Shown here: piece after piece, positions 36,198-48,100 of the stretch
How the letters are laid out: every line of letters starts with the position of its first letter
Numbering within the stretch: position 1 is the first letter of the stretch
Source: Liolophura sinensis
Lineage: Eukaryota > Mollusca > Polyplacophora > Chitonida > Chitonidae
Assembly: GCF_032854445.1 (NCBI RefSeq)
Contig: NC_088295.1
Span: 22,619,385-22,679,384 of the forward strand
Length of the DNA: 60,000 nucleotides
Reading direction: 5' to 3'
Position numbers and translations under genes: made by a program
The notes under the pieces: generated by a model
What the model saw: the letters and a program-made list of their open reading frames with translations, nothing else
Told to the model about the DNA's origin: nothing
Database searches by the model: none

Positions 36198-36440
36198 CTA
36201 GTGGGCTAAATTTGAGAACAAATGTAAACACATTTCCCACCCCAAATTATCGGTGCTCTCCGATAAGGCCAGGTATGAACTCGACCAGCTGCTGTCAGTG
36301 TTTGCTCTTGCCGGCACTCTGCTGCTACACGCTGCCGATTCCCGCGTCACTCGCAGGCCTGTTCGACGCCAAACAAAGGAACACGCAGTTGCCCTTCTCC
36401 ACAACAAAGCGTAACGAACCGCGTCCATGGTAATATTATC
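36198..36440. other. GC-rich, CpG-containing patch
   Basis: Clearly richer in GC and CpG than its surroundings; open on both strands. No recognisable protein. It may be a small promoter or CpG patch, or an exon I cannot place. Confidence 0.25.
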
Positions 36441-36773
36441 ACAACCCCCTACACAAGGGTTTTGTCTTCATCGCTTAATCAATAAGTTTACATGCATTTT
36501 ACATCTGTTCGCAGGATGGCTGCACTTTAATAATTCACAAACAGAACTGAAATTTATGAAGACATTTCCTAGCTCAAATCTTCGTCTTCTCCCAGCCATC
36601 TAGGATAATTTCCTCTGCCTTTAACGACAATTACACATGCTTTTGTCACGTGTCCTGTTAAAAGTTCAGAGAAAGGCGCACATTGAAGGCACGTGGGAGT
36701 TATCCACTACCAGTAATCTAACATAAAAGACACAACTATAGAGTGTGGGTGTGGTACATATACGACTGGCTTT

Positions 36774-36805
36774 TGAACGTCACGTCGGTCAACATGTGAC
36801 GTTCA
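36774..36805. promoter_or_regulatory. Inverted pair of CRE-like half sites
   Basis: TGAACGTCAC (36774-36783) and its exact reverse complement GTGACGTTCA (36796-36805), 12 bases apart. Confidence 0.3.
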
Positions 36806-37975
36806 CAGTGTTTAGTACAAGAGTAATATCTTTTTTGCTTCAAAAATATAAGCTGATATATGTATGGATAAGATTTACTGATTTTGTCGAATTTTACTTC
36901 ACTCGCTTCTGTGTCTTGAGTTTATTTATTTTTCTTTTATTCGCATTTCATCGATACACACAGCGATCCACATCATAAAATCAATTCCGTTCTATATATC
37001 TTCAATAGTTAAAGGTGTATATCGCTATCACGTGTCGTCTGATAGATCAGGAATAGCATATGCACGCAGTCAATATAAAAGAGAACAGTATTTAGAGTAA
37101 AAACAGTTCAACGACGGCATTGTGGTAGTAAATTGGCCACACGTTTTATAATCGGTGAACTCCGACCTCTTATATGAATTTACCACATATAAGGTGTTGA
37201 TCCCATTGTTCATGTAAACGCTTAAATAGTACAGCAACTTAAGAGGGCCTCTATAATACAATGTCTTGATCACACTGAATGAAGGACCACACGATAATAC
37301 ACCATAACAATGAACAGGACAAGGCCTAGGGGATGCTTAGTCACCAGCAGAATCACCGTTTATTCAGGAATGGTGATACAATATGAAAGTTTACAAGATA
37401 TAGAGAGTAAGACCAGAGCAGCAATCGCAGCGACAGTGCGATAGTTTGCAAATGATCACACGTTACCGGTGAAATACGGCCTTTGGTCAGTGGCCAGCAA
37501 AACGGAAACGGAGAGTATCATATAAGAATATATTTGAAGAATAGCATTTGAACATGAATTGAACGCAATATATGTTGTTTAGAGGTGAAGGGTCTGAAAT
37601 TTGTAAACTTAAGATGAAGCTGAAATTATTAACGGCTGTAGGTCTAATTTGAGAACAGCGCCCAAATTAAAATTCTCATCTTGTCCGACTTGAACACAAG
37701 GCCAGGGTTATAGTTCAGGTAATATTCTGCAGATTCAGATTGTATGGCATGGATAGAGACTTGATGAGATAATTCCCTTGTTGAGACAAACTATAGGTAA
37801 AGCAAAAACTGCCTTTATTCAGTATATATGTTGTGGAAGGGCAAGCCCATGCAACTGTTCCACCCAGTCGCATTATACTCACATTGGGTTAACCAGTCCT
37901 GTTTCTTTTGTTCTAACCTTTCAGCTCTGATCACCAAGGCGGAAAACAAGAATCGCTGTTAAAATCTGTGGTTTG

Positions 37976-38051
37976 TCACGACTCGGGTTTGTTCCCAGGT
38001 CTCCTGACTTCGAGGCGGACGCCTTAACCATTAGGCCACCGAAGTCGTCGC
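37976..38051 (-). mobile_element. tRNA-like SINE head
   Basis: Minus strand shows a six-base ACGACT/AGTCGT acceptor-type stem, an A box GGCCTAATGGTTAAGGC and a decayed B box GGGAACAAACCC in tRNA spacing. There is no good anticodon stem. This is a relic rather than a working tRNA gene. Confidence 0.5.
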
Positions 38052-38454
38052 CTTTATTCAGTGTAAAACTCGTTTTTAATATTATTGTAGGTTTTTGCAG
38101 CTATATCCAAATGTCGATAAGGCTCTTTCTAATGTCTCCCGATGATAAATATGTATCTGTAATGTTATGAATTTTGTTGTTTTGGGTTATTGTTTCTGGA
38201 AACCTGCTCGCCTGTAAAGAAGTAAAGGTTCCATTAAGGTTGGAAACAGTTGTGTTGGCGTGTGGGTATTATTTATACCTTTTACCCCGCTTTAATGTAC
38301 TCATCAAGGCAAGAATCTCACAACCCATGCATGATAATATGTGTAAATAAAAGACAAGTCATTTACAGTGACGTTGTTGCTCACGCAGCGTTTGTCATCA
38401 GTGACGATGTGCTCAGTGTGGGCGGTTCTACTGGGAAATCACTCGCCTAGTATT

Positions 38455-38598
38455 ATACTTGTGTATCGATTAGTGAGAAAAAGGGCTCTGTGGAACAGAA
38501 GGCATTATCGGCTATACAGTGACAAAGCCTTTAGAAAAGATAAACTTGCGTGGGAGGTTAATGTTGTTGGAAACTTCGGGTCGTATGAAGTTATATAA
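38455..38598 (+). pseudogene. Possible MADF-domain fragment
   Basis: The frame reads RLVRKRALWNRRHYRLYSDK and then KDKLAWEVN, resembling the start of MADF DNA-binding domains (L/V-R...LW...H..Y.....K..AW). These are frequent in transposon-related and regulatory proteins. The domain stops after about 45 residues. No flanking exon was found. Confidence 0.35.
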
Positions 38599-39636
38599 TT
38601 ATTAAGCTATAAATGTAACCCATGTAACTTGGACTATTGGATTTCGGTAGTACATCACGCTGACCGAATTTTTCATCCTCCTCACAACCTTACATACGTA
38701 TCAAATTTGCACCTTTTGCTTGATATGATGTGTCGGATTTGTAATTCCTATATACCCAGGTATAACCGGCACAACCTATTTGATCTGTATAAACAGTACC
38801 GTTTTACATCTGTAAAAACAATAATTTGGTGGTGAAATTCGTGGTTTTAATACCCGGGTGTATAACTGTTAGAAGGGGGCGGGTGGTTGGGTGGGTGGGA
38901 AGAGGGTAAAGACAAATCGATTCTGTTGAAATGGAAAGTACAATGTCGGTACTGGAACCATGTATACATTGTGATTTGTTTCCGATATAATGAACGTTGA
39001 AATTCTTTTGTTGCATTTATGCCCCCATTATGTGTACAATGGTGCAATATGCAAGTATACATGTGGACATACGTTAGGCGTGAACAACGTTGTCTGCACG
39101 TATACATGCACAGGATAAGGTTTATAGCAATACGAAGACTAATTTCATGCATGGTAAAAGCATATTCAATTATATTCAAATAATACCGCTTTACCGGATA
39201 TGACAGAGGAATTCGTTATCACTTTAGCCAATCCTGTGTGCCCTTTAAAATAAAATGGCACGTAAGAAGATCAAAAAACACTGTTTAAAGTGCCGAATAG
39301 AATTCTCCCTGCTTGATTACAACCCGGCATCTGTTTCAGGACTTTCAGATGATTTCATGGATAATAATCTGTGGCTAAAGTTATGTTTAGCCGTTTTCGC
39401 TTTTGTGATTTGTTCAAATCATTTCTTGTAAGCCCCTTTTCTCAACGTAATGCGATGTCCATAAACGGCGACAATTAATAGTTTGGCAGACCATATAGAG
39501 GTTGTGTAGGTGGTATGTGTGGGATATAAGTAGTGTGGGCGCGTGTGGCAGCACTGCGGGGAGTTGTCTTACAACAAGCACTCTGCCTATTAATAACTTT
39601 ATTCCTATAACAGGAATAGAACTTCAATGAATCAAA

Positions 39637-39924
39637 ATGCCACGTTTTTCTCTAATAGCCATTCTATCTGTCGTGGCATTTGTCAATGGCTACCAAATGC
39701 TGCTCTGAGATTCCTCAAATAGCCGAAGATGAAGCGTACGAAGATAAATGCCTACCGGCACTTTTTTGCATGAAACACCAAGATACCGCTTAAACGGTCA
39801 CCGAGATGATAGGTGCCATACGGAATATATAATGCCTTTCTTGAGACAAGTGAATGTGACTGACGTGAAAAACTACCGTGTCACAGTGATATATGAAACA
39901 TGCTATAACTCTCAAATCCAGTGA
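39637..39924 (+). pseudogene. Small secreted cysteine-containing protein, broken copy
   Basis: ATG at 39637 opens a clear signal peptide (MPRFSLIAILSVVAFVNGYQ). Frame then changes twice: near 39700 into CCSEIPQIAEDEAYEDKC... and near 39790 into YRLNGHRDDRC... ending CYNSQIQ and TGA at 39922-39924. Joined conceptually, the pieces span about 95 codons with six or so Cys and good coding character. No GT-AG pair explains the two shifts, so this looks like a pseudogene or two sequencing errors. A TATA-like GATATAAG lies at about 39522. I do not recognise the family. Confidence 0.6.
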
Positions 39925-39929
39925 GAGGA

Positions 39930-40035
39930 AGGACGCGTGGTGCGATTAGGTACTCGGCCAAGCAAGATCACGAGTTCAACTCAAGTCTCGAGGTGGGAAT
40001 CTGCAGATTCCCCCGCTGACGTTGTTCGTGTAGCC
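39930..40035 (+). mobile_element. Weak tRNA-like SINE head
   Basis: GTGGTGCGATTAGGTACTCG and GAGTTCAACTCAAGTC are spaced like A and B boxes. It lies directly after the broken secreted-protein gene. Confidence 0.3.
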
Positions 40036-40039
40036 TTCC

Positions 40040-43000
40040 ATCAAGACAGATCTATATTTATGACAAGATGTATTACTCTTATAACTGGGCGAGATGGAGT
40101 CGCAAAATAATGTACATTATTTTAATCCTCCTGAGAATGCCCATATACCAGATCTTATATAAGTTTGGCTAAATGACTGAAACAAATCCACCACTTTTTA
40201 TTTGCTTTCGTTTTCATTTGCGTTCTAGCTTGAAACCTTCATATTGATCATTTGATGAAGATCGTAGCTCACCATTTATTATATTTATCGAATTCAGTGT
40301 CGTTTTTTACAAGACTTGTAACTTGAATATTTTTTCCCATACATTCGTTATTTGTTGATGAACAGTATTTTTTGGATTGATTCCATAAGTTATTCTAACA
40401 CTAATATAAGTCGTGATACGTGAATTAGGTGTGTAGCGTACCTTCAGTCAGTATCATTGAACGGAAATAAAACAATTTAAGCCATGCTGTCTCTAGGGTA
40501 AACAATGTGAGTACGCCTATGCCATTTTGGGATATAAGGCTTATTAAAATTGCCAGTATATAACATTTAAACAGCACGTGCAGCTCCGCATGTTAGTCGT
40601 CTCCAAGGATAACATATAGATAGTATTACGAAGAAAAAAAAATCTGCACGAAATGACCGGAATAAACATCAATAATGCAGATGCGCATAATTAGTCAGAA
40701 TACCTATATAGTGTATATATATATATATATATATCCGTTTACTGAGAAGATATTACAACTTGGCTTATCAAACTCAGAGACTTAGATACATAGCATGATA
40801 CAGACGTGTGGTTTAGGAGAATTTGTACCCGGATCTACGCCATCTATATAAACAATCACTTGTTCAAAACACGATGCTCTAAGGTCAGATCTGCAGGCGA
40901 GCTGGTTAATATAACACGGTAATAAACAGGGAACTCTGGCAGATGCCTAAATATATATCACACATATATTGTGATCGGTGTAGTAAACAACAGTAGAATA
41001 AGGATTTGCCGAAATGTGATGCCCTGGGGAGTTTAAGGAGTCCGGGTATATCTTATTGCATAAAAGAGGTAACTCCGATGTCAAGATGATAAGTTGATTA
41101 TATTATAAAACCTGACACACGATTTCATGTGTTGTGGCCCGTATTTTACTTATACCGCGGGGTACATAAAGGTGTTTTTTTCTTTTTGGAAGTGTCATGG
41201 GTGAGTGATTTTGACCAAAACATCCGGTTGAGTTAGCGCGTCACCACATACCATAGTGTTTAATATACATAGATCATCCATATGGCGATGGCGTGCTGGC
41301 AAAAAAGAATAGTAGAAATAGCAATTTTACTGCGCACCTCAAGAAGTCCTACACTCATGTTACAAGCTCTTAAGCTCAGCATCTACCCAGGGAACTCGAG
41401 TTTTATCCTAATGCAGTAGAAACATTTCAGTTTAATCGGAGCTCTAAAATATTGCTACTTAACTCCGGTTACAGGCCTGCAGCCTGACTAAGCTGATTAT
41501 ATCCGGGTTCGAATTGCTAGTTAAGGATTCAGTAGGAAGAGTATGTGCAGAATATCAGCTGAGAAGAATTACATAGGCCTATATACTTCACATAACCAAA
41601 GATACAATGATGTACGTTGTTGTGTCCTTCATTTTCTGGGCAAATATTTTCCCGCAATTTTTTCGTCGTATATCTTTTAGACAAAAAGTTGAATGGTTTC
41701 ATTCCTTCTTGCTGGATGGGTCTTTATTTGAAGTAGGAATTTTCGACTTACGATTCTAAAATACACATGTGCGACTGACGATTCTTGAAATGCCTGTTTG
41801 CAAATGATAATTAGTATCAATGTTTCTTACGACACCTGGATCATGTCTCACTTGATGCTACAAGACCCTTCTAATTTGATAAAACAAGACATAAGAATGT
41901 CTCTACCCATAACGCAGTACTAGACGCTCCACACAAAAGTTCGAATTCTTATCACAGGAAGATAGGTGTGCAGCCCATATCTATAGGTATAGACCTTGGC
42001 TGAGAACCAATCTTGCCTTTACTTGACTTTGAAAGCCGCCAGAAAGTTGGCGGCTTGTAACGGTAATCCAATACTATTTAGTCTGATTACAGTCTATCGC
42101 CGGCCATCTTACCATGAAGAACGTAGCTCCAAGGCTCCGTGTCGCTGTGACTGTACACACGCCCGCAAATACCGTCAGACAATATCCAGACAAGTGAGAA
42201 CAGTGCACATCTTACAGGGCAAACCTCCAAGTTTTCTCATAATAGGAGTTTAAATTGTAGACACTCTAGAATTCTACCTTACGTGCATTAATATGGCCTC
42301 GTAACAGTGGTGCGTTCTATTGTGTTTCATATGCATTGGCTCAATGAAAGAAAACAAGTTCTGGTAGTATGAGCCTGTCTGAAAATATTTGTTACGCAGT
42401 ATCAGCATATAATGAAACTGTTTTGATATATTTCTTATTTAATTACGTGATTCGATTATCTTATGGTATATACATGTATTTGTTATGCTTAATTTCCAAA
42501 AAGTAAACGTATGCATGTACACTGTAGTATGTCACATGTTCTTGTCATAGCTGTGACGATAGCATCAGCATGTTTTACTGTACGTCGTAAATTGGGGTGA
42601 TTTCACAATCTCAGAATGCTTAATACGTCTATAGTATTGCTTAATACGTCTGATCACGAGAGCATGAAAAGGCATGTAATGGGGTGACCTCATTATTTTC
42701 ACAGCCGGACAGGCGGTTGCGACTATACATCTTAATGAATTGTGCGAAGGAGATGAATGAAGCAGAGAAATATAAAGTGAACCTATTACTCAGAATGTGT
42801 GCTGCGAAAGCTCAGCAGGATTCCAGAAAACACTTGTTATTTACTTGTACTGATCACACTGTCACATAAAAGGCGTTTTATAGTTTCAGACTACGGCTCA
42901 CTAACGTCAACAGCTGAAACTCATGTTGGTTTGAGACATTGAAAAACATATTTACCCTGAAATATTTCGAGGCCTAATATACGATTATTTCATACCTCGG

Positions 43001-43500
43001 GCTACAGCGCATCTTAAACTTTTAAATATTATATATGGGGAATACAATGTTAAATGTGCAGGGAAAAATACAGAGGATTCGTTACATACTGTATAAGTAT
43101 GCACGCGCCTGTTTCAAGCTACTATTACCCTTGTATATATAAGAAATACGTCTGTCCTTTTTGCTGATTTTATTTTGTTATGGGAATTTTGTTTGTTGGT
43201 ATCAATTCGGAAGTCATAATGTACCCACACTTCAAAAACCATTGCTGTACAACTGGTTCTATCTATATATAAAACGACAATAACTTCCGTTGTCTCTTTT
43301 TTCGTTGTTAGAGGAACAAATTGTGACAAAGTGGTTAAATGATTAAAAGTATGAAAATGCTAGTTTGTCATAATAAATGCATAAATCAATAAATAATAAA
43401 GTCTTGGAGACCGCTGGTGCAAATTTCTGCTAGCGCAGTTTTGAAATCCCTATCATAGCATACATTAAAGATTACAGCTATTCTATCGAATGAGATCTGA
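40040..43500. other. No confident gene
   Basis: AT-rich; (TA)n at about 40712-40732. One orphan-exon candidate at 42706-42869 is listed separately. The open frame at 41996-42253 matches nothing known to me. Confidence 0.4.
42706..42869 (+). CDS. Orphan exon candidate, unknown product
   Basis: The acceptor ATTATTTTCACAG is followed by an open frame PDRRLRLYILMNCAKEMNEA, then a Lys/Ala-rich helical-looking stretch to the TAA at 42867-42869. No start codon or partner exon is evident. It may be chance. Confidence 0.18.
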
Positions 43501-43515
43501 TTTTCATCATTTTTA

Positions 43516-43543
43516 CACGTGACCAGCACGTGATCGACACGTG
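43516..43543. promoter_or_regulatory. Three CACGTG E-boxes at exact 11-bp spacing
   Basis: CACGTG occurs at 43516, 43527 and 43538. Each is palindromic and one helical turn apart, so all present the same DNA face. CACGTG is bound by bHLH proteins (MYC/MAX, USF, CLOCK). The cluster lies about 1.6 kb upstream of the CBX start codon; function is inferred only. Confidence 0.45.
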
Positions 43544-44903
43544 TTTCTGTGCTATTCACGCGTATGATGATAATGGTGTAAGGGTTTAGTGCTGCTTGAC
43601 GGACACGAGGATGGAAGAATATCTAGAGACCTACAAGTTATGCATAAATCAGGGTATAAACTAACAAAACTTACAAAAGTGCAACCATTTCACCAAAACC
43701 AAACTGATTTTTAAATATAACTCGTTAAAAGAAAAATAATTGTTCCTTTAAGTCATCAAGTTTGTTAAGCAGGCCTATCGTACCTGACGATGATTTGCTT
43801 CTCAGTTTCTCAATATAACGTTATGTAAGTCATATCAGTCAGGTAAAGAATAAATAAAACGAGTTCCGAGTAAGCGTCTGAATAAAGAAACGAGTTCATA
43901 ATACTGAGCGTTCGAGATGCCTACATTTCAAGTTGATAGCGCAATGGCATATTAAACCTCCATGAACTTATGACTTTAAAAAGACAGATGTGGTGAGTAT
44001 TTGCTGCAAGCCCATGTACCGAAATTTGAGCCCGGTGGATGGCAGTTATTGTTTTTCCTCAAAGGATTCATGCTTCATGATTCAAGGAAGGAGAACAAAA
44101 ACCTGGCGGTATAGTTCCGTTTCGCGGCAGTCCTGTCTTCAGTCAGAGAATAGTTTAGATGAATCAGAATTACCGTTGAACAGTGAAGAGGGAAGTGTAA
44201 AAGGCGAAGGCATGGTTTTCGGTGTCGCAGAGCGCAATATCAGTGCACTGTGGTGAAACAATGACGCATTCCTTGTGAGTCATGTCTATAGATATAACGA
44301 ACATGCCATCGATCTTGAGGCCATACATCTAACGAACAGTTTGTATCTGATCAGTACACCCTATCTCAGATATCGCTCTCCTCTCGTGTTTTCACAGTGG
44401 ATGAACCATTGGCACTACAGGCATTCTAGACATGTAATAAATTTTTAAGCCTATACCAACTATACATGTTACTAAGCCTGCACTACTGCAGGAAGTTCAC
44501 TTTTTTTTTTCCTTTTCATTTCTTTCTTTTTTTAACTCTGAACAGCACATATCATTTCACGGTTATATAAGTTTGATGTTACAAAACAGTGTCCCATTGT
44601 TTGAATAACACGGATGGCTATAGGCAGTGATCTAGCTGACCCAACGCGTCAAGGCTGTACTGTGATTCACGACATGTAAATCGTGTAGTTCGGACAAGGG
44701 CATGTTGTTTTCGGGGTATTCTCCGTTGCCTTTAAGTGTACTGTCTTGTTTTCATAAGGGCTGCTATATATTCTGACCGCAATAACCTTTGCCCCGATGG
44801 GGAAGCATATGGGCAAATTTCCAGCGGTTTGGGCTATGGTCAGTATTGTTTATGTGCGTAGAAACACCCGCGCAGCGTAGCGCACAGGCTCGTGGCACAG
44901 CCG

Positions 44904-44927
44904 TGACGTCACTACCAGGCTATTTAT
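44904..44927 (+). promoter_or_regulatory. Candidate CBX promoter: CRE plus TATA-like box
   Basis: Perfect palindromic CRE TGACGTCA at 44904-44911, then TATTTAT at 44921-44927, in a locally GC/CpG-richer stretch (44860-45010) about 225-250 bases before the CBX ATG. No transcript evidence is available, so the start site is a guess. Confidence 0.45.
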
Positions 44928-45150
44928 CCTAGGCTCAAGGTGTTGACATTCAGTCGATGAGTGTGGGCTGCGCAGTAGCATAGCACCGAGAATACCCTAC
45001 TGACTGCTCGCTTCAAGCAGGCTTAATTTACCGGCTAACGTGTTAACCTTACGCCTGTCAGTCAGAGGGACTGTCGAAACACGACTTAAGCTGTGAATAT
45101 ACCATGTGTTAGACAATTGTCATTGGGAATATTTTGTTTACCACAACAAC

Positions 45151-48100
45151 ATGGACAGCAGGATATTTACGGCGGATTACATCCAAAAGAGAAGATATCG
45201 TAAGGTAAGCAAACATTTAATATCTTGCCAACAAACAATGCCTAGATCATATAAGTGAGTTTTGTCGTTTTAAATGGTTGACTCATTTAGCGGATCTTTT
45301 TGAAGATTTCCTATGTACCGAATCTTGTATAAGATAGCTACACTTGTGGTGGCGTATGTGCGCACGGTGTGGTCACAAGTGGTAGATTTAACCCACCGCT
45401 TGTCCACGTGTAGAGCGACTATTGATTATTACCTTTCCAGAAGCATCGGTATCATACATACTTAGACAAGTGGCAATGTTTACTGATGTATATAGTACAG
45501 GCCCACGTTAAAGCGATACATGTAGGGGTTAATGCTAGCGTTGAATATGTATTAAATATGCGTTTGGGGTTTTACGGCATCCATGTTTATAAAATGTATA
45601 CTTCTTTTGCAGGGGAAAATCGAGTATCTTGTGAAGTGGAAAGGTTGGAGTGTCAAGTAAGTACATTTGGCTAGGTTTTATGCACAGTAGGGCCGGTTAT
45701 GTCTAGGTTTGTTTTCTATTCAGAAATTGTCCATTGTTATCTGAGTGCTCAGTCTTGCATGGTTGACTTTCACGACTGAGTGTTACTCCATGGTTAGTGT
45801 AATCCGTGTTATAACTATGACTGGGGGGCTATAACGAGTGTGAGCTTAACAGACGACCTTGTTTACAGGGGAGATGTATAGTTACTCATCGTGGTGTAAC
45901 TCCAGTCACGTGACTTTCCAGCGACCTCGATACTTTACAAATCAGCCTATCTTCTTCCGTGTGCCCAGAAATAGGTTGATGTTTACATTGTGAACACGTC
46001 GAGCAATGGTCGAAGATACAAACATATGTAAACACTGGATATATACAACCTGTTGGGTCTAAACATAGGAGCTGTATATGGACACACCCTGTCACCTTTA
46101 TAACATGGTGTATGGATAGAGGCTAAGCATACGCGACGATATATATTTCATTACTCCAGTACATATGTCTTACGATATGATTATGAACAGTAGACCTGTG
46201 TAGCTATATGGACAATCTGTGAAGGTCTTTAGGGAGCTGCCTGAACCTGTTATAGGTGTTATTGGATAACGTGAAGTAATCTGGCTAACTGCATAGATGG
46301 GCTTTTGGCTAAGAAGTGTTATACCACTTTATCTTAAGATGTATGTGCCTTTCGGGCTAATAATTCCACATAGGTGTTCATTCATGTGAGAAGTTACATG
46401 CACGTGCTCTCATTTGATACGTAATTGTTTGGAACTTCTGTACTTGTGTCCCTGGACGATTTGTTTGACCATCAGCAGACATATGTTCGTAAATGTAGGC
46501 ATTCATTTCATGCCTGTAGGAAAAGGTGTGTAACCACACACCATTGTTCATGTGCTGTTGATAATTTACACCTGCTCAAAACAGCCCCGAGGCTAACTCA
46601 GATACAGTGACTGTTTTTCATTTTAATGAACTCGGAAGCAAATGGGTTAAGCAATGCGTTTATCCCCAGTAAACAGCGCTTCCGAGAGGATGTAGGTTAA
46701 TTACGTCTAATCAGTGTTGAGGCAGTATGTCTTACTGGTGAACACTCCACGTAAATCTTCGTGAGTTGTCAGTGCACTTGATCGGGGTCAACTTTTAAAC
46801 GGAAGCCGATACAGTACGGTATGATGTGTTTTGTTTGTATTTACAGACATAGTACATGGGAACCCGAAGAGAATATTCTTGATCCAAAACTGATCGACAC
46901 ATTTGAATACAGGTAAGATGTGCTATGGTATTCTGAGAAGCCAGGTGGATAGTTTCATTTGTAATATTCTTGCCAGTGTTCGAATATCATGCCGCATGCT
47001 GGATAGTAATGGATTGGCACTGAATTAAGGTTCTGTGATATTAACAGTATAGAAGTTTTGAACATTTTATTACAGCTTCCACTGAATAACTGTGACGTAA
47101 AGGTCGTGCTTGAGTTGTAAACTACCATGCGTGCAACGCATGAGTAAGCAGGGAATTGTACCGCATTACGCACTCTCTTGTGGAATTTTACCAGTCATAA
47201 ATATAGGGTGTTCTTCACGGGTGATGGAACTAGGGCTCATGGGTTTATCCATGTCAGCTAGGCATTATCCAATCGCTTTAAAGATTGTAGAAAAAGTGGG
47301 CTAATTTATGCTTGTTTACGCCGCAAATGTGGCCATAACTCAATCGATCGGCTATCGGGACTACTGAAATCGAGAGGGTCACAACGGTCCGCCTTACACA
47401 TCATACACGACTGAAGCACAGTTTTTACACGAAGTACACGATAGCATTGTAACCAAACTGTAAACTCGGATGTACATTTGTAAACGTCCTCTAAGAAAGT
47501 GATATGTACCTTTAATAATATCATTCCCCATAAATTATCCGAAAGCAAAATTAAACAAATTGATATGTCGTACTTTTTCTCACTCAAGATTTGGTTACCA
47601 TAGTAGTAAGGGTTGAGTGTACGACTATTAATTCATTTGATTTATTTATTTGATTGGTGTTTTACGCCCTACTCAAGAATATTTCACTTATATGACGGCG
47701 GTCAGCATTGTGGCGGGAGGAAACCGGGCAGAGTCTGGAGAAACCCACGACCATCTGCAGGTTGCTGCAAGACCTTCCCATGTACGGCCACATGGGCTTG
47801 ACTTGAACTCACGGTGGCCGCATTGGTGAGAGGTTCCTGTGTCATTGCGTCGCACTGCCGTGCATTACTATTAATATGATATTAATAAATATTATATTAT
47901 TATGTATTATTGCAATGTATTTCTCGTTCAGTTGATAGAGCTCTTTTAATGGGGTGATATGAAGGTTTTTTTCTCTAATTTCAGTTTCACGATTGTTTTT
48001 TTTTTTTTATTAAAAGGTAGCAAGTCAGTATAGTGTTGTGAACTGTCATATGGATGAAAAGGATTGTGTATGACCAACCTTCTTCTGTTTTGTATCTTCA

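Noticed and set aside
37976-38051. Functional tRNA gene on the minus strand
   Set aside because: The acceptor stem pairs over six bases but there is no proper anticodon stem, and the B box is poor.
43990-44256. 88-aa open frame with an acidic C-terminal half
   Set aside because: The second half looks weakly protein-like, but no domain, partner exon or start context could be identified.
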